Positions 23,801-34,907 of a DNA stretch of 58,975 bases are shown here, piece after piece. The DNA is taken from positions 1-58,975 of the forward strand of contig NZ_JAQTMS010000032.1 of the NCBI RefSeq assembly GCF_028714215.1, read 5' to 3'. This DNA comes from Rhodoferax sp. GTDB lineage: Bacteria > Pseudomonadota > Gammaproteobacteria > Burkholderiales > Burkholderiaceae_C. Numbering within the stretch: the first letter of the stretch is position 1; the number at the start of each line of letters is the position of its first letter. The notes below the pieces were generated by a model. The model made no database searches and had not been told where the DNA came from. It saw only the letters and a list, made by a program, of their open reading frames with translations. A program made the position numbers and the translations under genes.

Positions 23801-24724
23801 CTACCAGGCTCTGGCCAGTTGCGCAAATCCCTTGGGGGCCAGTTTTTCATCCTCAAAGCTCACCAGTTCCCAGGCGTCGGTGCGTGACAACAACTCGCGC
23901 AGCAGTTTGTTGTTGAGCGCGTGGCCCGAGCGAAAGGCGCTGTAGGCGGCCAGCAGTGGCTTGCCCACCAGATAGAGGTCGCCCATGGCATCGAGTATTT
24001 TGTGTTTTACGAACTCGTCGTCGTAGCGCAGCCCGTCAGAATTCAAGACCTTGTAATCGTCCATCACAATCGCGTTGTCCAAACCGCCGCCCAAAGCCAG
24101 GCCGTTGGCGCGCATCATCTCGACGTCTTTGGTAAAACCAAAAGTACGGGCGCGAGCAATGTCCTTGGAATAGGAGCCGCTGCTCATGTCAAACAGCACG
24201 CGCTGGCCGCTGGCATCCACCGCCGGGTGGTCAAAGTCGATCTCGAAACTGAGCTTGTAGCCGTGGTAGGGGTCCAGGCGCGCCCACTTCTCCATGGCGC
24301 CCTGCCCCTCTCGCACTTCGATCGGTTTGGTCAGACGGATGAAGCGCCGCGGCGCGTTTTGCAGTTCGATGCCGGCACTTTGCAGCAAGAACACAAAGGA
24401 GGCCGCCGAACCGTCCAGAATGGGCACTTCTTCGGCGCTGATATCGACATACAGATTGTCCACGCCAAGCCCGGCGCAGGCCGACATCAGATGCTCCACC
24501 GTGGCCACCTTGGCACCATGGGCGGAGATGGTGGAGGCCAGACGCGTATCGGTCACCGCCAGCGCCGAGATCGCAATGTCCACCGGTTCCGGCAGGTCGA
24601 CGCGCCGGAACACGATACCGGTGTCGGGTTGCGCCGGCCGCAACGTCAGTTCCACCCGCTGGCCACTGTGCAGCCCGACACCGACAGCGTGGGTCAGGGA
24701 TTTGAGAGTACGTTGCTTTAGCAC
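23801..24724 (-). CDS. lpxC: UDP-3-O-acyl-N-acetylglucosamine deacetylase LpxC
   Basis: 307 residues, the standard length. The start MLKQRTLKS, the VGLHSG motif (about 15-20), the zinc ligand in VEHLMSA (His near 78) and a C-terminal [12 protein letters not shown] segment (about residue 262) are all present. It catalyses the first committed step of lipid A synthesis, in the cytoplasm. As in most Beta- and Gammaproteobacteria it closes the dcw cluster after ftsZ. Confidence 0.96.
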   Translation of the reverse strand: MLKQRTLKSLTHAVGVGLHSGQRVELTLRPAQPDTGIVFRRVDLPEPVDIAISALAVTDTRLASTISAHGAKVATVEHLMSACAGLGVDNLYVDISAEEVPILDGSAASFVFLLQSAGIELQNAPRRFIRLTKPIEVREGQGAMEKWARLDPYHGYKLSFEIDFDHPAVDASGQRVLFDMSSGSYSKDIARARTFGFTKDVEMMRANGLALGGGLDNAIVMDDYKVLNSDGLRYDDEFVKHKILDAMGDLYLVGKPLLAAYSAFRSGHALNNKLLRELLSRTDAWELVSFEDEKLAPKGFAQLARAW

Positions 24725-24891
24725 AGGTCGATTTTACTTTTACCGGCAATTGCCTGCCAATTGGCAGTGGCTTCGCAGACCGTCTGCCAAAGTTGGCAAT
24801 CCTTTTGTCATTGCCGGCTCAGGTCCGCAATCCATGGACCCCGGATCTGGTCCGGGATGACACGAATCGAAGTCCGGATGGCGACAAGAAA

Positions 24892-26136
24892 TCAGTCCGC
24901 CTGCTTTCTCAGAAAAGCCGGAATCTCGAAGTCGTCCATGCCGCCACTGGCCAGCGCATCGACTTTAGCCGCCGCCTGGGTCCGGTCGCGCGTGCGCCAG
25001 ACGCTGGGTGTTGCCATCGACTGGTAATCCGGCTGAACCTGGCCAGTTGGAGCCATGGCAGACGACGGTGCGCCGCTGAGCGCGGCGTTCAGAGTCGGAA
25101 CGTGAAAAGGAATGTTGTCGGTACCGGTCCGCAACCCAACACTTGGTACGACCGAAATGGCGGGCTTGCCCCGGCCCTGGCGCGACAGGCCCGTGGCCAC
25201 CACGGTGACGCGGATCTGGTCGCCCAGGTTGTCGTCATAGGCGGTGCCGTAGATCACATGCGCATCAGGCGACGCGTAGGCTCGGATCGTGTTCATGGCC
25301 AACTTCGACTCGCTGAGCTTCAGTGACCCCTTGGCAGCGGTTATCAGCACCAGCACGCCCTTGGCACCGGAGAGATCGATACCTTCCAGCAAGGGGCAGG
25401 CAACCGCCTGCTCGGCCGCGATGCGAGCCCGATCCGGGCCGGCTGCAATGGCGGTACCCATCATGGCTTTGCCGGGCTCACCCATGACGGTGCGCACGTC
25501 TTCAAAGTCGACATTCACATGACCGGGCACATTGATGATTTCGGCAATGCCGCCAACGGCATTTTTGAGCACGTCGTTGGCATGCGCAAAGGCCTCGTCC
25601 TGTGTTACATCGTCGCCCAGCACTTCAAGCAACTTTTCGTTGAGCACCACAATCAGCGAGTCCACATTGGCCTCCAGTTCGGTCAGACCACTGTCGGCAT
25701 TGCTCATGCGCCGGCCGCCTTCAAAATCAAACGGCTTGGTGACCACCCCGACCGTCAGGATGCCCATCTCGCGCGCGACCCGGGCAATCACCGGCGCGGC
25801 GCCGGTACCGGTGCCGCCGCCCATGCCGGCGGTAATGAAAAGCATGTGGGCGCCGTCGATGGCGGCGCGGATATCGTCCAACGCCAGTTCGGCGGCCTCG
25901 CGGCCCTTGTCGGGCATGCTGCCGGCGCCCAAGCCACTGCTGCCGAGTTGGATGCTCTTATGCGCTTCGCTGCGACTGAGTGCCTGCGCGTCGGTATTGG
26001 CGCAGATGAATTCCACGCCCTGCACGTCGCAGCCAATCATGTGCGCCACGGCGTTGCCGCCACCGCCACCGACGCCGATGACCTTGATCTGGGTGCCTTG
26101 GTTAAACGCTACTTCTTCAATCATTTCGATGGGCAT
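24892..26136 (-). CDS. ftsZ: Cell division GTPase FtsZ
   Basis: ATG at 26136 directly after AGGAGA; a start seven codons upstream is less well placed. 414 residues. GTP-binding features are present: GVGGGGGNAV near the N-terminus and GGGTGTGAAP at about residues 105-115. The C-terminal FtsA/ZipA-binding peptide DDFEIPAFLRKQAD is intact. Forms the division ring at midcell. Confidence 0.97.
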   Translation of the reverse strand: MPIEMIEEVAFNQGTQIKVIGVGGGGGNAVAHMIGCDVQGVEFICANTDAQALSRSEAHKSIQLGSSGLGAGSMPDKGREAAELALDDIRAAIDGAHMLFITAGMGGGTGTGAAPVIARVAREMGILTVGVVTKPFDFEGGRRMSNADSGLTELEANVDSLIVVLNEKLLEVLGDDVTQDEAFAHANDVLKNAVGGIAEIINVPGHVNVDFEDVRTVMGEPGKAMMGTAIAAGPDRARIAAEQAVACPLLEGIDLSGAKGVLVLITAAKGSLKLSESKLAMNTIRAYASPDAHVIYGTAYDDNLGDQIRVTVVATGLSRQGRGKPAISVVPSVGLRTGTDNIPFHVPTLNAALSGAPSSAMAPTGQVQPDYQSMATPSVWRTRDRTQAAAKVDALASGGMDDFEIPAFLRKQAD

Positions 26137-26288
26137 TTTTTTCTCCTGAAGTTTCAAATAGTTGACAGTTGCCGAAATTGGTTCAAATTGTTTTTTGGTA
26201 ATGCATTAGGACGGAGGATCGGTACATCGCCATCGCCAATGGGGACTGCCGCGCGCCAGCCAAAGGTTTGGTTCACACAAGCACCGGC

Positions 26289-26440
26289 CGCCGCGCCGGG
26301 CCGCCCCAAGCAAGGCCAGCCCCCTCGGGGCTGAGCCCTTCGGCTCCCGATGTGCCTGCGCACATCGGGACAGGGCGAAGAGACTCTGCCTCTGGCAGTG
26401 GCATGTCCAGCGTAGTACACGCAGTGACAAGCGTGGGGGT
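26289..26440 (+). repeat. Interspersed GC-rich repeat, long form, copy a (ftsA-ftsZ gap)
   Basis: Long (~150 bp) copy of the dispersed repeat, in the gap between ftsZ and ftsA. It begins CGCCGGGCCGCCCCAAG and ends CAAGCGTGGGGG, with an internal hairpin CCCGATGTGC/GCACATCGGG. The same orientation is seen in copy e; copies b, c and d are inverted. The 312-bp ftsA-ftsZ gap holds nothing else recognised except the ftsZ ribosome binding site. Confidence 0.85.
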
Positions 26441-26448
26441 TTCATACT

Positions 26449-27678
26449 TTAAAAATTCCCCACAAACCAGTCCTTGACCTGGCTGAAAGCGGTTTTCATG
26501 GAGCCGTTTTTCTGTGCCACCTTGAAGCCGCGCAGGCGCGCCAATCGTGCGTCTTCGAGCAGACCCATGACGGTGGCGGCGCGCGGCTGGGCCACCATGT
26601 CGGACAAGGCTCCAGAATATTTGGGAATGCCACGTCGCACCGGCTTGAGGAAGATGTCTTCACCCAGTTCCACCATGCCGGGCATGATGCAGCTGCCACC
26701 GGTCAGCACAATGCCGCTGGAGAGCATTTCTTCAAAGCCGGATTCACGCATGACCTGGTGCACCAGGGAGAAGATTTCTTCCACGCGCGGCTCGATCACG
26801 CCGGCCAGGGCCTGGCGGCTGAGCATGCGCGGGCCACGGTCACCGAGGCCCGGAACTTCGACCTGGGAGTCCGGGTCGGCCAGCAATTGCTTGGCATAGC
26901 CGCTCTCGACCTTGATGTCTTCGGCATCCTTGGTCGGGGTGCGCAGCGCCATCGCAATATCGCTGGTGATCAGGTCGCCGGCGATCGGAATCACCGAGGT
27001 GTGGCGGATGGCACCGTTGGTGAAGATGGCCACATCCGTGGTGCCAGCGCCAATGTCCACCAAGGCCACGCCCAACTCACGCTCGTCTTCGGTCAGCACC
27101 GACAGGCTGGAGGCCAGCGGGTTGAGCATCAATTGCTCGACCTCCAAGCCGCAGCGCCGCACGCATTTGATGATGTTCTCGGCCGCACTTTGGGCGCCGG
27201 TGACGATGTGCACCTTGGCCTCCAGACGGATGCCGCTCATGCCGATCGGCTCTTTCACATCCTGCCCATCGATGATGAACTCCTGCGGCTCCACCAGCAG
27301 CAAACGCTGGTCGGTGGAGATATTGATGGCTTTGGCGGTTTCCACCACCCGCGCCACGTCGGCGGCGCTGACCTCGCGGTCCTTGATGGCCACCATGCCG
27401 CTTGAATTGATGCCCCGGATGTGGCTGCCGGTGATCCCGGTATGGACGCGGGTAATCTTGCAGTCGGCCATTAGTTCAGCCTCCTTCAGAGCCTGCTGAA
27501 TGCTTTGCACGGTGGCATCGATGTTCACCACCACGCCGCTCTTGAGGCCGTTGCTGGGGGCAATACCCAGACCGGCCAGCTTGAGCTCGCCGCCGGGCAG
27601 CACCTCGGCCACCACCACCATCACCTTGGCCGTGCCGATGTCCAGCGCTATCACCAGATCCTTGTATTCTTTTGCCAT
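26449..27678 (-). CDS. ftsA: Cell division protein FtsA
   Basis: ATG at 27678 after AGGTGA; 409 residues. Actin-like ATPase: LDIGTAKV near the N-terminus, a VDIGAGTTD phosphate loop (about 205-213) and an LTGG-x-C segment. The C-terminal amphipathic helix (VKDWFVGNF) for membrane binding is present. Tethers FtsZ to the membrane and recruits later divisome proteins. Confidence 0.96.
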   Translation of the reverse strand: MAKEYKDLVIALDIGTAKVMVVVAEVLPGGELKLAGLGIAPSNGLKSGVVVNIDATVQSIQQALKEAELMADCKITRVHTGITGSHIRGINSSGMVAIKDREVSAADVARVVETAKAINISTDQRLLLVEPQEFIIDGQDVKEPIGMSGIRLEAKVHIVTGAQSAAENIIKCVRRCGLEVEQLMLNPLASSLSVLTEDERELGVALVDIGAGTTDVAIFTNGAIRHTSVIPIAGDLITSDIAMALRTPTKDAEDIKVESGYAKQLLADPDSQVEVPGLGDRGPRMLSRQALAGVIEPRVEEIFSLVHQVMRESGFEEMLSSGIVLTGGSCIMPGMVELGEDIFLKPVRRGIPKYSGALSDMVAQPRAATVMGLLEDARLARLRGFKVAQKNGSMKTAFSQVKDWFVGNF

Positions 27679-27704
27679 ATGTTCACCTGTTGCTTGTGTT
27701 GTCG

Positions 27705-28490
27705 CTACTTTTTCGGTCCAGTCTGGGCCCATGTGGTTACGCCCCGCAAGCGGATGGCATAACCGTCTTCATGTCGCAAATCCGCGGTCTCCAGGGCGTC
27801 CGGTGCGCGTCCGTAATGCGAACTCACCTGGGTCAGCGTTTTGAGAAATCGCTGCGTGCGCGCCAGCACCTCGGCCATGGAGCCGGCGCCCAGTTCCAGC
27901 AGGGCGCCGCTATCGAGCCGGGCCCGCCAGCCGCCGCGTCCGGTCAACTCGACCTGCTCAAGTGTCATGTCCATGACTTCAAACACCGGCTGCAGCGCCT
28001 GGTACATCGCCAGTACCTGGGCTCCCTGGCCATCGGGGCCAATCAGACGCGGCACGCCTTCTTGCTCGACTTCGCCCTCATTGGCCTCAAACACTTCACC
28101 AAAATTGTTGACCAGTCTGGATTCACCCTCCTGCCCCCAATACGCCACCGCCTTGTGTTCCTGCAGCAGCACCTTCAGGCGATTCGGAAACTCGCGCCGC
28201 ACCACCGCTTTGCGCACCCAGGGCAAGGCCTCGAAGGCCAGCCGTGCGCGATCCAGATCCAAGGTGAAAAAAGTACCCTTGAGCTGCGGCGCCACATTGG
28301 CGCGCAGGGTCACCGCGTTGTTGTGCGTCACATCGCCGGTCACCGCGATCGCGCGCACGGCAAACAGCGGCTGCTGCGCCGCCCACCCCAGCAACACGCT
28401 CAGCGCCAGGAAGGCAAACACCAGGAACAGGACGGACGCCGTCAGGTTCATGAGCTTCACATCCAGCGGCGTGGCCAGGGTCTGCGTCAT
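27705..28490 (-). CDS. ftsQ: Cell division protein FtsQ
   Basis: The ATG at 28490 overlaps the ddl stop (ATGA); the open frame continues upstream only as an out-of-frame shadow of ddl. 261 residues with one membrane helix (about 17-38), a POTRA domain starting [10 protein letters not shown] and the FtsQ domain behind it. Bitopic divisome protein linking FtsA/FtsZ to FtsL/FtsB. Confidence 0.93.
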   Translation of the reverse strand: MTQTLATPLDVKLMNLTASVLFLVFAFLALSVLLGWAAQQPLFAVRAIAVTGDVTHNNAVTLRANVAPQLKGTFFTLDLDRARLAFEALPWVRKAVVRREFPNRLKVLLQEHKAVAYWGQEGESRLVNNFGEVFEANEGEVEQEGVPRLIGPDGQGAQVLAMYQALQPVFEVMDMTLEQVELTGRGGWRARLDSGALLELGAGSMAEVLARTQRFLKTLTQVSSHYGRAPDALETADLRHEDGYAIRLRGVTTWAQTGPKK

Positions 28491-29479
28491 GGCGCCCCCT
28501 TGACCCGGCCGCCGGCGCCGGTCTGCGGATAGTCCAGCGTGGCATAGCGCAACACCGCAACGCACAGCGCCGGATAACTGATGCCTGCCGCCCGCGCCGA
28601 CATCGGCACCAGCGAGTGACTGGTCATGCCAGGCGAAGTGTTCATCTCCAGCAGGAAGGGCTTGCGATCCTTGGCCCGAATCATCAAATCGGCGCGCGCC
28701 CAGCCGCGGCAACCGAGCGCCCGGTAGGCTGCCAGCACGATGCTGGAGAGCTCGCGCTCCTCGTCGGCAGGCAAGCCGCTGGGGCACTGGTAGGAGACAG
28801 CGTCGGTGAAGTATTTGTTCTGGTAGTCGTAAGCCCCTTCCGGTGCATTGATGCGCACCACCGGCAGCGTGTGCGCGCCGGCCCCGATGCCCAGCACCGG
28901 GCAGGTGACCTCTTCGCCTTCGATGAACTCCTCGCACAGTACTTCCGGGTCGTAGCGCGCCGACAGGCGCACGGCGTCCTGCATTTGCGAATAGCCCCTG
29001 ACCTTGCTGACGCCGATGGAGGAACCTTCGCGCGGCGGCTTGACGATCAGCGGCAAGCCCAGTTCGTCCGGCACCGCCACGATCTGCTCGCGCTGCTGCT
29101 GCTCGGTGTTCAGCACCACATAGCGGGGTGTCGGCAGACCGGCCGCCGACCAGATGCGCTTGGTCATGACTTTGTCCATGGCGATACTCGAAGCCATGAC
29201 ACCGGATCCGGTGTACGGGATGCGCAACAACTCCAGTGCGCCCTGCACCGTGCCGTCCTCGCCAAAACGGCCGTGCAAGGCGATGAAGCAACGCGCAAAG
29301 CCGTCGCGCTTGAGTTCCGCCAGATCACGCTCGGCCGGGTCAAAGGGATGGGCATCGACGCCTTGCGAACGCAAAGCCTCCAGCACGCCATGCCCCGACA
29401 TCAGGGAGATTTCGCGCTCGGCGGAGGCCCCTCCCATGAGCACGGCGACTTTTCCAAGACTTGGCTCCGAATGACTCAT
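28487..29479 (-). CDS. ddl: D-alanine--D-alanine ligase
   Basis: 330 residues, DdlB type. ATP-grasp features are visible: VLMGG-x-SAEREIS near the N-terminus, HGRFGEDG (about 68-75), the EGSSIGV loop and the terminal [11 protein letters not shown] catalytic segment. Makes the D-Ala-D-Ala dipeptide used by MurF. Start overlaps the murC stop. Confidence 0.95.
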   Translation of the reverse strand: MSHSEPSLGKVAVLMGGASAEREISLMSGHGVLEALRSQGVDAHPFDPAERDLAELKRDGFARCFIALHGRFGEDGTVQGALELLRIPYTGSGVMASSIAMDKVMTKRIWSAAGLPTPRYVVLNTEQQQREQIVAVPDELGLPLIVKPPREGSSIGVSKVRGYSQMQDAVRLSARYDPEVLCEEFIEGEEVTCPVLGIGAGAHTLPVVRINAPEGAYDYQNKYFTDAVSYQCPSGLPADEERELSSIVLAAYRALGCRGWARADLMIRAKDRKPFLLEMNTSPGMTSHSLVPMSARAAGISYPALCVAVLRYATLDYPQTGAGGRVKGAP

Positions 29480-30909
29480 AGTCCCTGTGTCTCCTTTGTA
29501 GGCAGCCCTGAAACGGATAGCAATTCAAGTACTTTGCCGGGCACTGCGCCAATCGAGCCGGCGCCCATGCACAGCACCACGTCGGCGCGGCGCGCCAGGT
29601 CGATAATGGCCTGCGGCAGCGCGCCAATGTCTGCCACGAAAACCGGCTCGACGCGGCCGGCCAAACGCACAGCGGCCGCCAGGCTGCGACCGTCGGCTGC
29701 CTCAATCGGCTGTTCACCGGCCGCGTAGACCTCGGTCAGCACAAGCACATCAACCTGGCCCAGGACCTTGACGAAATCTTCAAAACAGTCGCGGGTACGC
29801 GTGTAGCGATGCGGCTGGAACACCAGCACCAGGCGACGCCCCGGAAAGGCGCCACGTGCCGCGGCCAGCGTCGCCGCCATTTCAACCGGGTGATGGCCAT
29901 AGTCGTCAATCAAAGTGAAAGCGCCACCGCCGCGCGCCATCAGCTCGCCGTAGCGCTGAAAGCGCCGGCCCACGCCTTTGAAGCCGGCAAGTGCTCTTTG
30001 CACCACGCTGTCGCCGATGCCGAGTTCTCCCGCCACGGTGATCGCCGCCAGGGCATTGAGCACGTTGTGACGGCCGGCCAGATTCAGCACCAGCGCCAGG
30101 TCCGGCAACACCACGCCGTTGCGGCGTCGCAGCGTGAAGTGCATTTGCCCTGCCACGGCCTGCACGTCGACCGCCCGCACCTGGGCATCCTCGTTGAAAC
30201 CATAGCTGGTGATGGGGCGGCTGACCTGCGCCACGATCTCCCGCACAGCGGCGTCGTCGGTGCACAAAATGGCCGACCCGTAAAAAGGCATGCGGTGCAG
30301 AAAATCGACGAACGCCTGCTTCAGACGCGCGAAATCGTGGCCGTAGGTCGCCATGTGGTCGGTGTCGATATTGGTGACCACCGCCAGCACCGGCAACAGG
30401 TTCAGGAATGAGGCGTCCGACTCGTCGGCTTCGACCACGATGTGCTCGCCCTGCCCGAGCCGGGCATTCGCCCCGGCGCTGTTGAGACGGCCTCCAATCA
30501 CAAAAGTGGGGTCCAGTCCGGCCTCGGCCAACACGGCGGCAACCAGGCTGGTGGTGGTGGTCTTGCCGTGGGTCCCGGCGATGGCGATGCCCTGCTTGAG
30601 TCGCATCAGCTCGGCCAGCATCAGCGCGCGCTGCACCACCGGAATTCGCTTCTCGCGCGCCATGCGCACTTCCGGGTTGTCGGCCGGCACGGCGCTGGAA
30701 ACCACCACCACGTCAGCACCAACGATGTTGTCGGCGGCGTGGCCGCGGTAGGTCTGGATGCCCAGTCCGGCGAGGTGATTCAGGGTGGCGCTGTCGCTCA
30801 GGTCCGAGCCGCTGACGCGATAGCCCAGATTGAACAGCACCTCGGCAATGCCCGACATGCCAACACCGCCGATGCCTACGAAGTGGATGTGACGGATGGC
30901 GTGTTTCAT
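29476..30909 (-). CDS. murC: UDP-N-acetylmuramate--L-alanine ligase MurC
   Basis: 477 residues. N-terminal GIGG-x-GMSG nucleotide motif, [10 protein letters not shown]-loop (about 109-117), [10 protein letters not shown] and DDYGHHP signature. Adds L-Ala to UDP-MurNAc. Overlaps murG and ddl by four bases on either side. Confidence 0.96.
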   Translation of the reverse strand: MKHAIRHIHFVGIGGVGMSGIAEVLFNLGYRVSGSDLSDSATLNHLAGLGIQTYRGHAADNIVGADVVVVSSAVPADNPEVRMAREKRIPVVQRALMLAELMRLKQGIAIAGTHGKTTTTSLVAAVLAEAGLDPTFVIGGRLNSAGANARLGQGEHIVVEADESDASFLNLLPVLAVVTNIDTDHMATYGHDFARLKQAFVDFLHRMPFYGSAILCTDDAAVREIVAQVSRPITSYGFNEDAQVRAVDVQAVAGQMHFTLRRRNGVVLPDLALVLNLAGRHNVLNALAAITVAGELGIGDSVVQRALAGFKGVGRRFQRYGELMARGGGAFTLIDDYGHHPVEMAATLAAARGAFPGRRLVLVFQPHRYTRTRDCFEDFVKVLGQVDVLVLTEVYAAGEQPIEAADGRSLAAAVRLAGRVEPVFVADIGALPQAIIDLARRADVVLCMGAGSIGAVPGKVLELLSVSGLPTKETQGL

Positions 30910-32024
30910 GCGATCAGTTCCTCGCAGGCCGCCACGATCTTCACGGTGGCATCGACTTTTTCAAGTTTCTTGGCCGCCACGGCGCAGGCCAATAGCGCAG
31001 CACGCTCCATCTTTTGCAGCAGGTCCGCCAACCGCTGTGGACTCAGTTCGGACTGGGGCAGCAACCAGCCGGCGCCCTGGTCGACCAGAAAGCGGGCGTT
31101 GGCGGTCTGGTGATCGTCCACGGCAAACGGAAAAGGCACAAACAAGGCAGCCGCCCCGACCGCTGCAATTTCAGTGACCGTGCTGGCACCGGCTCGGCAA
31201 AGCACCAGATCGGCATCGGCAAAGGCTTGCGCGGTGTCTTCTATGAAGGGCGTCAGTTCGGCCTGCACCCCGGCCCGCGCGTAATTGGCGCGCAGTTCCT
31301 CGATCTGGCTGGTGCCGCTCTGGTGCATGACCAGCGGACGCTGCTGGCGAGGAATCAGCGCCAGTGCCTGCGGCACGATGTCGTTCAAAGCGCGGGCGCC
31401 CAGACTGCCACCCAGTACCAGCAAGCGCAAAGGGCCGCTGCGGTTGGCAAAACGGGTGGCCGGCTCGGGGCCGCCGATGAATGCCGGACGCAAGGGGTTG
31501 CCAACCCAACTCCCTTGTTTGAGGACCCCCGGAAAAGCGGTAAAGACGCGATCCGCCAGGGCTGAGAGCAGCTTGTTGACCATCCCGGCGACCGAATTTT
31601 GCTCATGCAGCAAGAGTGGTTTGCCCAGGACTTTGCTCATCAGAGCGGCCGGGAAAGTGATGTAGCCGCCCAGCCCCAGCACGACATCGGGCTTGACGCG
31701 GCGCAGCACAACCAGACTTTGCCAGCAGGCGCGCAGCAAGCGCCACGGCAAGCCGACCAGCGTCAGCCACCCCTTGCCACGCACACCCGTGAAATCGATC
31801 GCCTCGAAGCAGAAGCCCTGCGGCGGCACCAAGCGGCTTTCCATGCTGGGCTGCGTCGCCGTCCCCACACCGCCCAGCCAGTGCACACGCCAGCCGCGTT
31901 CACGCAAGGCCTGCGCCACCGCCAGACCCGGAAAGATATGGCCCCCCGTTCCGCCGGCCATGACCAAGGCCGTCTTGCGAACCTCCCTGCTTGTAGCTTC
32001 GCCGGCGGCGAGGTTCATGTTCAT
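30906..32024 (-). CDS. murG: UDP-GlcNAc:lipid I transferase MurG
   Basis: 372 residues with [14 protein letters not shown] near the N-terminus, [10 protein letters not shown] and the GGSLGA donor loop, then [10 protein letters not shown] in the C-terminal domain. Peripheral inner membrane glycosyltransferase that makes lipid II. The start lies within the end of ftsW. Confidence 0.96.
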   Translation of the reverse strand: MNMNLAAGEATSREVRKTALVMAGGTGGHIFPGLAVAQALRERGWRVHWLGGVGTATQPSMESRLVPPQGFCFEAIDFTGVRGKGWLTLVGLPWRLLRACWQSLVVLRRVKPDVVLGLGGYITFPAALMSKVLGKPLLLHEQNSVAGMVNKLLSALADRVFTAFPGVLKQGSWVGNPLRPAFIGGPEPATRFANRSGPLRLLVLGGSLGARALNDIVPQALALIPRQQRPLVMHQSGTSQIEELRANYARAGVQAELTPFIEDTAQAFADADLVLCRAGASTVTEIAAVGAAALFVPFPFAVDDHQTANARFLVDQGAGWLLPQSELSPQRLADLLQKMERAALLACAVAAKKLEKVDATVKIVAACEELIA

Positions 32025-33196
32025 ACGCGACCTCCGCGCATCAGCAAGCGGTTCTCGAAGTCAATCCGCAGCACCACCGCGAACGCCACCAGGTTGACCA
32101 GAATGGCCGAGCCACCGTAGCTCATCAACGGCAGGGTCAGACCTTTGGTGGGCAGGGCACCCAGATTCACGCCCATGTTGATGAAGGCCTGAAAGCCCAT
32201 CCAGATGCCGACGCCTTGCGCCACCAGCCCGGCGAAGACCCGGTCCAGCGCAATCGCCTGACGCCCGATTTGCATCATGCGCCGCGTCAACCAGAGAAAC
32301 AGGCCGATCACACAGACCACCCCCACCAGTCCAAACTCTTCGCCGATCACAGCCAGCAGAAAATCGGTGTGGGCCTCGGGCAGCCAGTGGAGTTTTTCGA
32401 CGCTGCCGCCGAGCCCGACACCCAGGATTTCACCGCGCCCGATGGCAATCAGGGAATGCGTGAGTTGATAACCCTTGGCCAGGGCATTCTTCTCGCTCCA
32501 GGGGTCAAGGTAAGCAAAAATGCGCTCGCGCCGCCACTCGCTCATCGCAATCATCAGCCCGAACGCCACCAGCAACACGCTGGCGATCAGCAGGAACATG
32601 CGGGCATTGACGCCGCCCAAAAACAAAATCCCCATGGCAATCACGGCAATCACCATGAAGGCACCCATATCGGGCTCGGCCAGCAACAGCATGCCGACCA
32701 CCGCCACCGCCACCCCCATGGGCGCCACCGCGCGGAAGAAGCGTTCCTTGACCTCCATCTTGCGCACCATGTAGTCGGCCGCATAAAGCAGAACGGCGAA
32801 TTTGGCCAGCTCGGATGGCTGGAAACTGAAGGGCCCCAGGGAAATCCAGCGGCGCGCGCCGTAAACCACCTTGCCGACATGCGGAATCAATACCGCTATC
32901 AGCAACACCAGAGACGCCACGAACAGCCATGGCGCCGCCTTCTCCCAGGTCGCCACCGGCACCTGAAACGCCAGCAGCGCCGCCACCAGGGACATCGCCA
33001 GCCACAGTACATGGCGTGTCAGGAAATAGGTATGGGTGTAGTTGGCGAACCTCGGGTTCTCCGGCATCGCGATCGAGGCCGAATAAACCATCACCAGCCC
33101 CCAGGCCAGTAGCGCCAGGGTGACCCAGAGCAACGGCTGGTCAAAGCCAACGACGCGCGTTGGCGTGCTGCCGGTGACGCCCAAACGCGTACTCAC
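32021..33196 (-). CDS. ftsW: Peptidoglycan glycosyltransferase FtsW
   Basis: GTG start at 33196 overlapping the murD stop as GTGA; 391 residues with about ten hydrophobic helices. SEDS-family features: [17 protein letters not shown] and the C-terminal [11 protein letters not shown]. Works with FtsI in septal wall synthesis. Confidence 0.95.
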   Translation of the reverse strand: MSTRLGVTGSTPTRVVGFDQPLLWVTLALLAWGLVMVYSASIAMPENPRFANYTHTYFLTRHVLWLAMSLVAALLAFQVPVATWEKAAPWLFVASLVLLIAVLIPHVGKVVYGARRWISLGPFSFQPSELAKFAVLLYAADYMVRKMEVKERFFRAVAPMGVAVAVVGMLLLAEPDMGAFMVIAVIAMGILFLGGVNARMFLLIASVLLVAFGLMIAMSEWRRERIFAYLDPWSEKNALAKGYQLTHSLIAIGRGEILGVGLGGSVEKLHWLPEAHTDFLLAVIGEEFGLVGVVCVIGLFLWLTRRMMQIGRQAIALDRVFAGLVAQGVGIWMGFQAFINMGVNLGALPTKGLTLPLMSYGGSAILVNLVAFAVVLRIDFENRLLMRGGRV

Positions 33197-34905
33197 GGGG
33201 CGCCCTCCATCACGGCACCGGCCAGCTCGCCGACCGCCTGGGCAAACATCCGGGCCCGGTGCTGGTAGTTATCAAACATGTCAAAGCTGGCGCAGGCCGG
33301 TGACATCAACACCGCGTCACCCGCCCGGGCCTGCGCCCGGGCCTGCGCCACTGCCTGCGCCATCGAGGCCGCCTCCAGCATCGGCACACCGGTATCCTGC
33401 AAGGCGGCCCGGATCAGTGGCGCGTCCTGCCCGATCAACACCACGGCGCGCGCCCAGCGGGAGACCACCGGCGCCAGCGGCGAAAAGTCTTGCCCCTTGC
33501 CGACGCCGCCCAGAATCACGACCAGCTTGCGCTCGGGCCCCAAGCCCGACAGGGCGGCCACGGTGGCGCCGACGTTGGTTCCCTTGCTATCGTCAAAAAA
33601 CTCGACGTCATCGAAAACGCCCACCGATTCCAGCCGGTGCGGCTCGCCCCGGTATTCGCGCAGCCCATACAGCATGGCACCCAGCGCACAGTCTGCCGCC
33701 AGGCACAGCGCCAGCGCCGCCAGCGCGTTGAGCGCGTTGTGGCGCCCGCGAATGCGCAAGGCGTCGGCTGGCATCAGGCGTTGAATGTGCAGTTCAGGCT
33801 CATCGCCCTTGCGCTTTTTCAAGGTCTCATCGGCTTCCAGGGCCCGCACCAGCCACAGCATGCCGTTGACCTGTTCCAGGCCAAAGTCGCCGGGACGGGT
33901 CGGCCGGTCGGCGCCAAACGTGACGTAGGACCTGGATTGCGGCCGCTGTGGTTTTGCCCGCACTGAGTCAGAACGCTTGGCCTCCTGGACTGGTCCGGCG
34001 GCGCTCAGCAAACCCATCACCAGAGGATCGTCGCGATTGAGCACCAGCAGGCCCTGCCGGCCGAAAATCCTTGCCTTGGCGCTGCCATAAGCTGCCATCG
34101 CTGCCCCCACGCTTGCCACTTTGTGTGCGGCGCTGCCCCCCGAGGGGGCGTTCTCGCCTTGGGGCGGCCCGGCGGCGAGCAGGGAACCATGCCAGTCCAG
34201 GTGATCCTGCGTGATATTGAGCACCGCTGCGGCGCTCGGCTCGAAGTTGTGTTCGGTGTCAAGCTGAAAACTCGACAACTCGATCACCCAGACCTCGGGC
34301 AAGGCATCGGCATCGAGTTGCGCCGCCAGGGTGTCCAGCAGGGTCGGTCCGATATTGCCCGCCAGTGCCACGCTTTTACCGCTGCGGCCGACCAAATGAG
34401 CGGCCAGGGAAGTGACCGTGGTCTTGCCATTGGTGCCGGTCACGGCCAGCACCTTGGGCTGGTAGCCGCGTGTCGCCTGGAGCTCGGCCAAGGCCTCGGA
34501 AAACAACCCCAATTCGCCGCCCATCCTGATCCCTTTGGCACGCGCGGCGTCGGTAACAGCGGCGACTTCCAGGGGCGTCAGTCCCGGGCTCTTGAACACG
34601 GCTTGCAGGTCAGTCCCCTCCACCAGCGCCGCATCGAAGGCACCGGTCACAAAGCGGGCAGCCGGCAACTCCTGCTCAAGCGCGGCCAGCTGCGGTGGCG
34701 CGGCGCGGCTGTCCGCCACCGTCACCCGGGCGCCGGCGCGGGCACACCAGCGCGCCATCGCCAGACCGGAGGCACCCAGGCCCAGGATCAGAACCTCTTG
34801 CCCACTGAGCCTGGAGGTCGTGCCAGCAGCGGACTGCCCTCGGCCCGGCACCAACCCTTCGGCTGGCAGCGCGGCGAATGCAGTGGCAGGCGCGGGAGTC
34901 GTCAT
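33193..34905 (-). CDS. murD: UDP-N-acetylmuramoylalanine--D-glutamate ligase MurD, with in-frame repeat insertion
   Basis: ATG at 34905 after GAGGTAGGA, 3 bp behind mraY; the frame continues upstream across mraY as a shadow. At 570 residues it is clearly longer than usual MurD (about 440-500). Family features: LILGLGASG (about 38-46), [11 protein letters not shown] (about 155), [13 protein letters not shown], and the C-terminal FDDSKGTN. Between HGS and MAAYG-x-AKARIFG, normally adjacent, lies a 27-residue insert (about residues 241-267) encoded exactly by a copy of the dispersed GC-rich repeat. A second species-specific loop and a Lys/Glu-rich stretch follow. An essential gene, so the insertion must be tolerated. 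Adds D-Glu to UDP-MurNAc-L-Ala. Confidence 0.93.
   Translation of the reverse strand: MTTPAPATAFAALPAEGLVPGRGQSAAGTTSRLSGQEVLILGLGASGLAMARWCARAGARVTVADSRAAPPQLAALEQELPAARFVTGAFDAALVEGTDLQAVFKSPGLTPLEVAAVTDAARAKGIRMGGELGLFSEALAELQATRGYQPKVLAVTGTNGKTTVTSLAAHLVGRSGKSVALAGNIGPTLLDTLAAQLDADALPEVWVIELSSFQLDTEHNFEPSAAAVLNITQDHLDWHGSLLAAGPPQGENAPSGGSAAHKVASVGAAMAAYGSAKARIFGRQGLLVLNRDDPLVMGLLSAAGPVQEAKRSDSVRAKPQRPQSRSYVTFGADRPTRPGDFGLEQVNGMLWLVRALEADETLKKRKGDEPELHIQRLMPADALRIRGRHNALNALAALALCLAADCALGAMLYGLREYRGEPHRLESVGVFDDVEFFDDSKGTNVGATVAALSGLGPERKLVVILGGVGKGQDFSPLAPVVSRWARAVVLIGQDAPLIRAALQDTGVPMLEAASMAQAVAQARAQARAGDAVLMSPACASFDMFDNYQHRARMFAQAVGELAGAVMEGAP
34103..34177 (-). repeat. Interspersed GC-rich repeat, short form, copy b (inside murD)
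   Basis: Begins GCCCCCACGCTTGCCAC and ends CTTGGGGCGGCCCGGCGGC on the + strand, with the central CCCCC-x-GAGGGGG palindrome. It lies wholly within murD, reads through in frame and keeps the ORF open. Confidence 0.88.
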
Positions 34906-34907
34906 TC

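Noticed and set aside
24730..24890. Small gene between ftsZ and lpxC
   Set aside because: Only short frames with no ribosome binding site; the stretch holds an imperfect CCCGGA/TCCGGG hairpin and repeated TTGGCA words.
28491..29291. N-terminal extension of ftsQ to 528 residues
   Set aside because: Overlaps ddl in another frame; the ATGA overlap at 28490 is the natural start.
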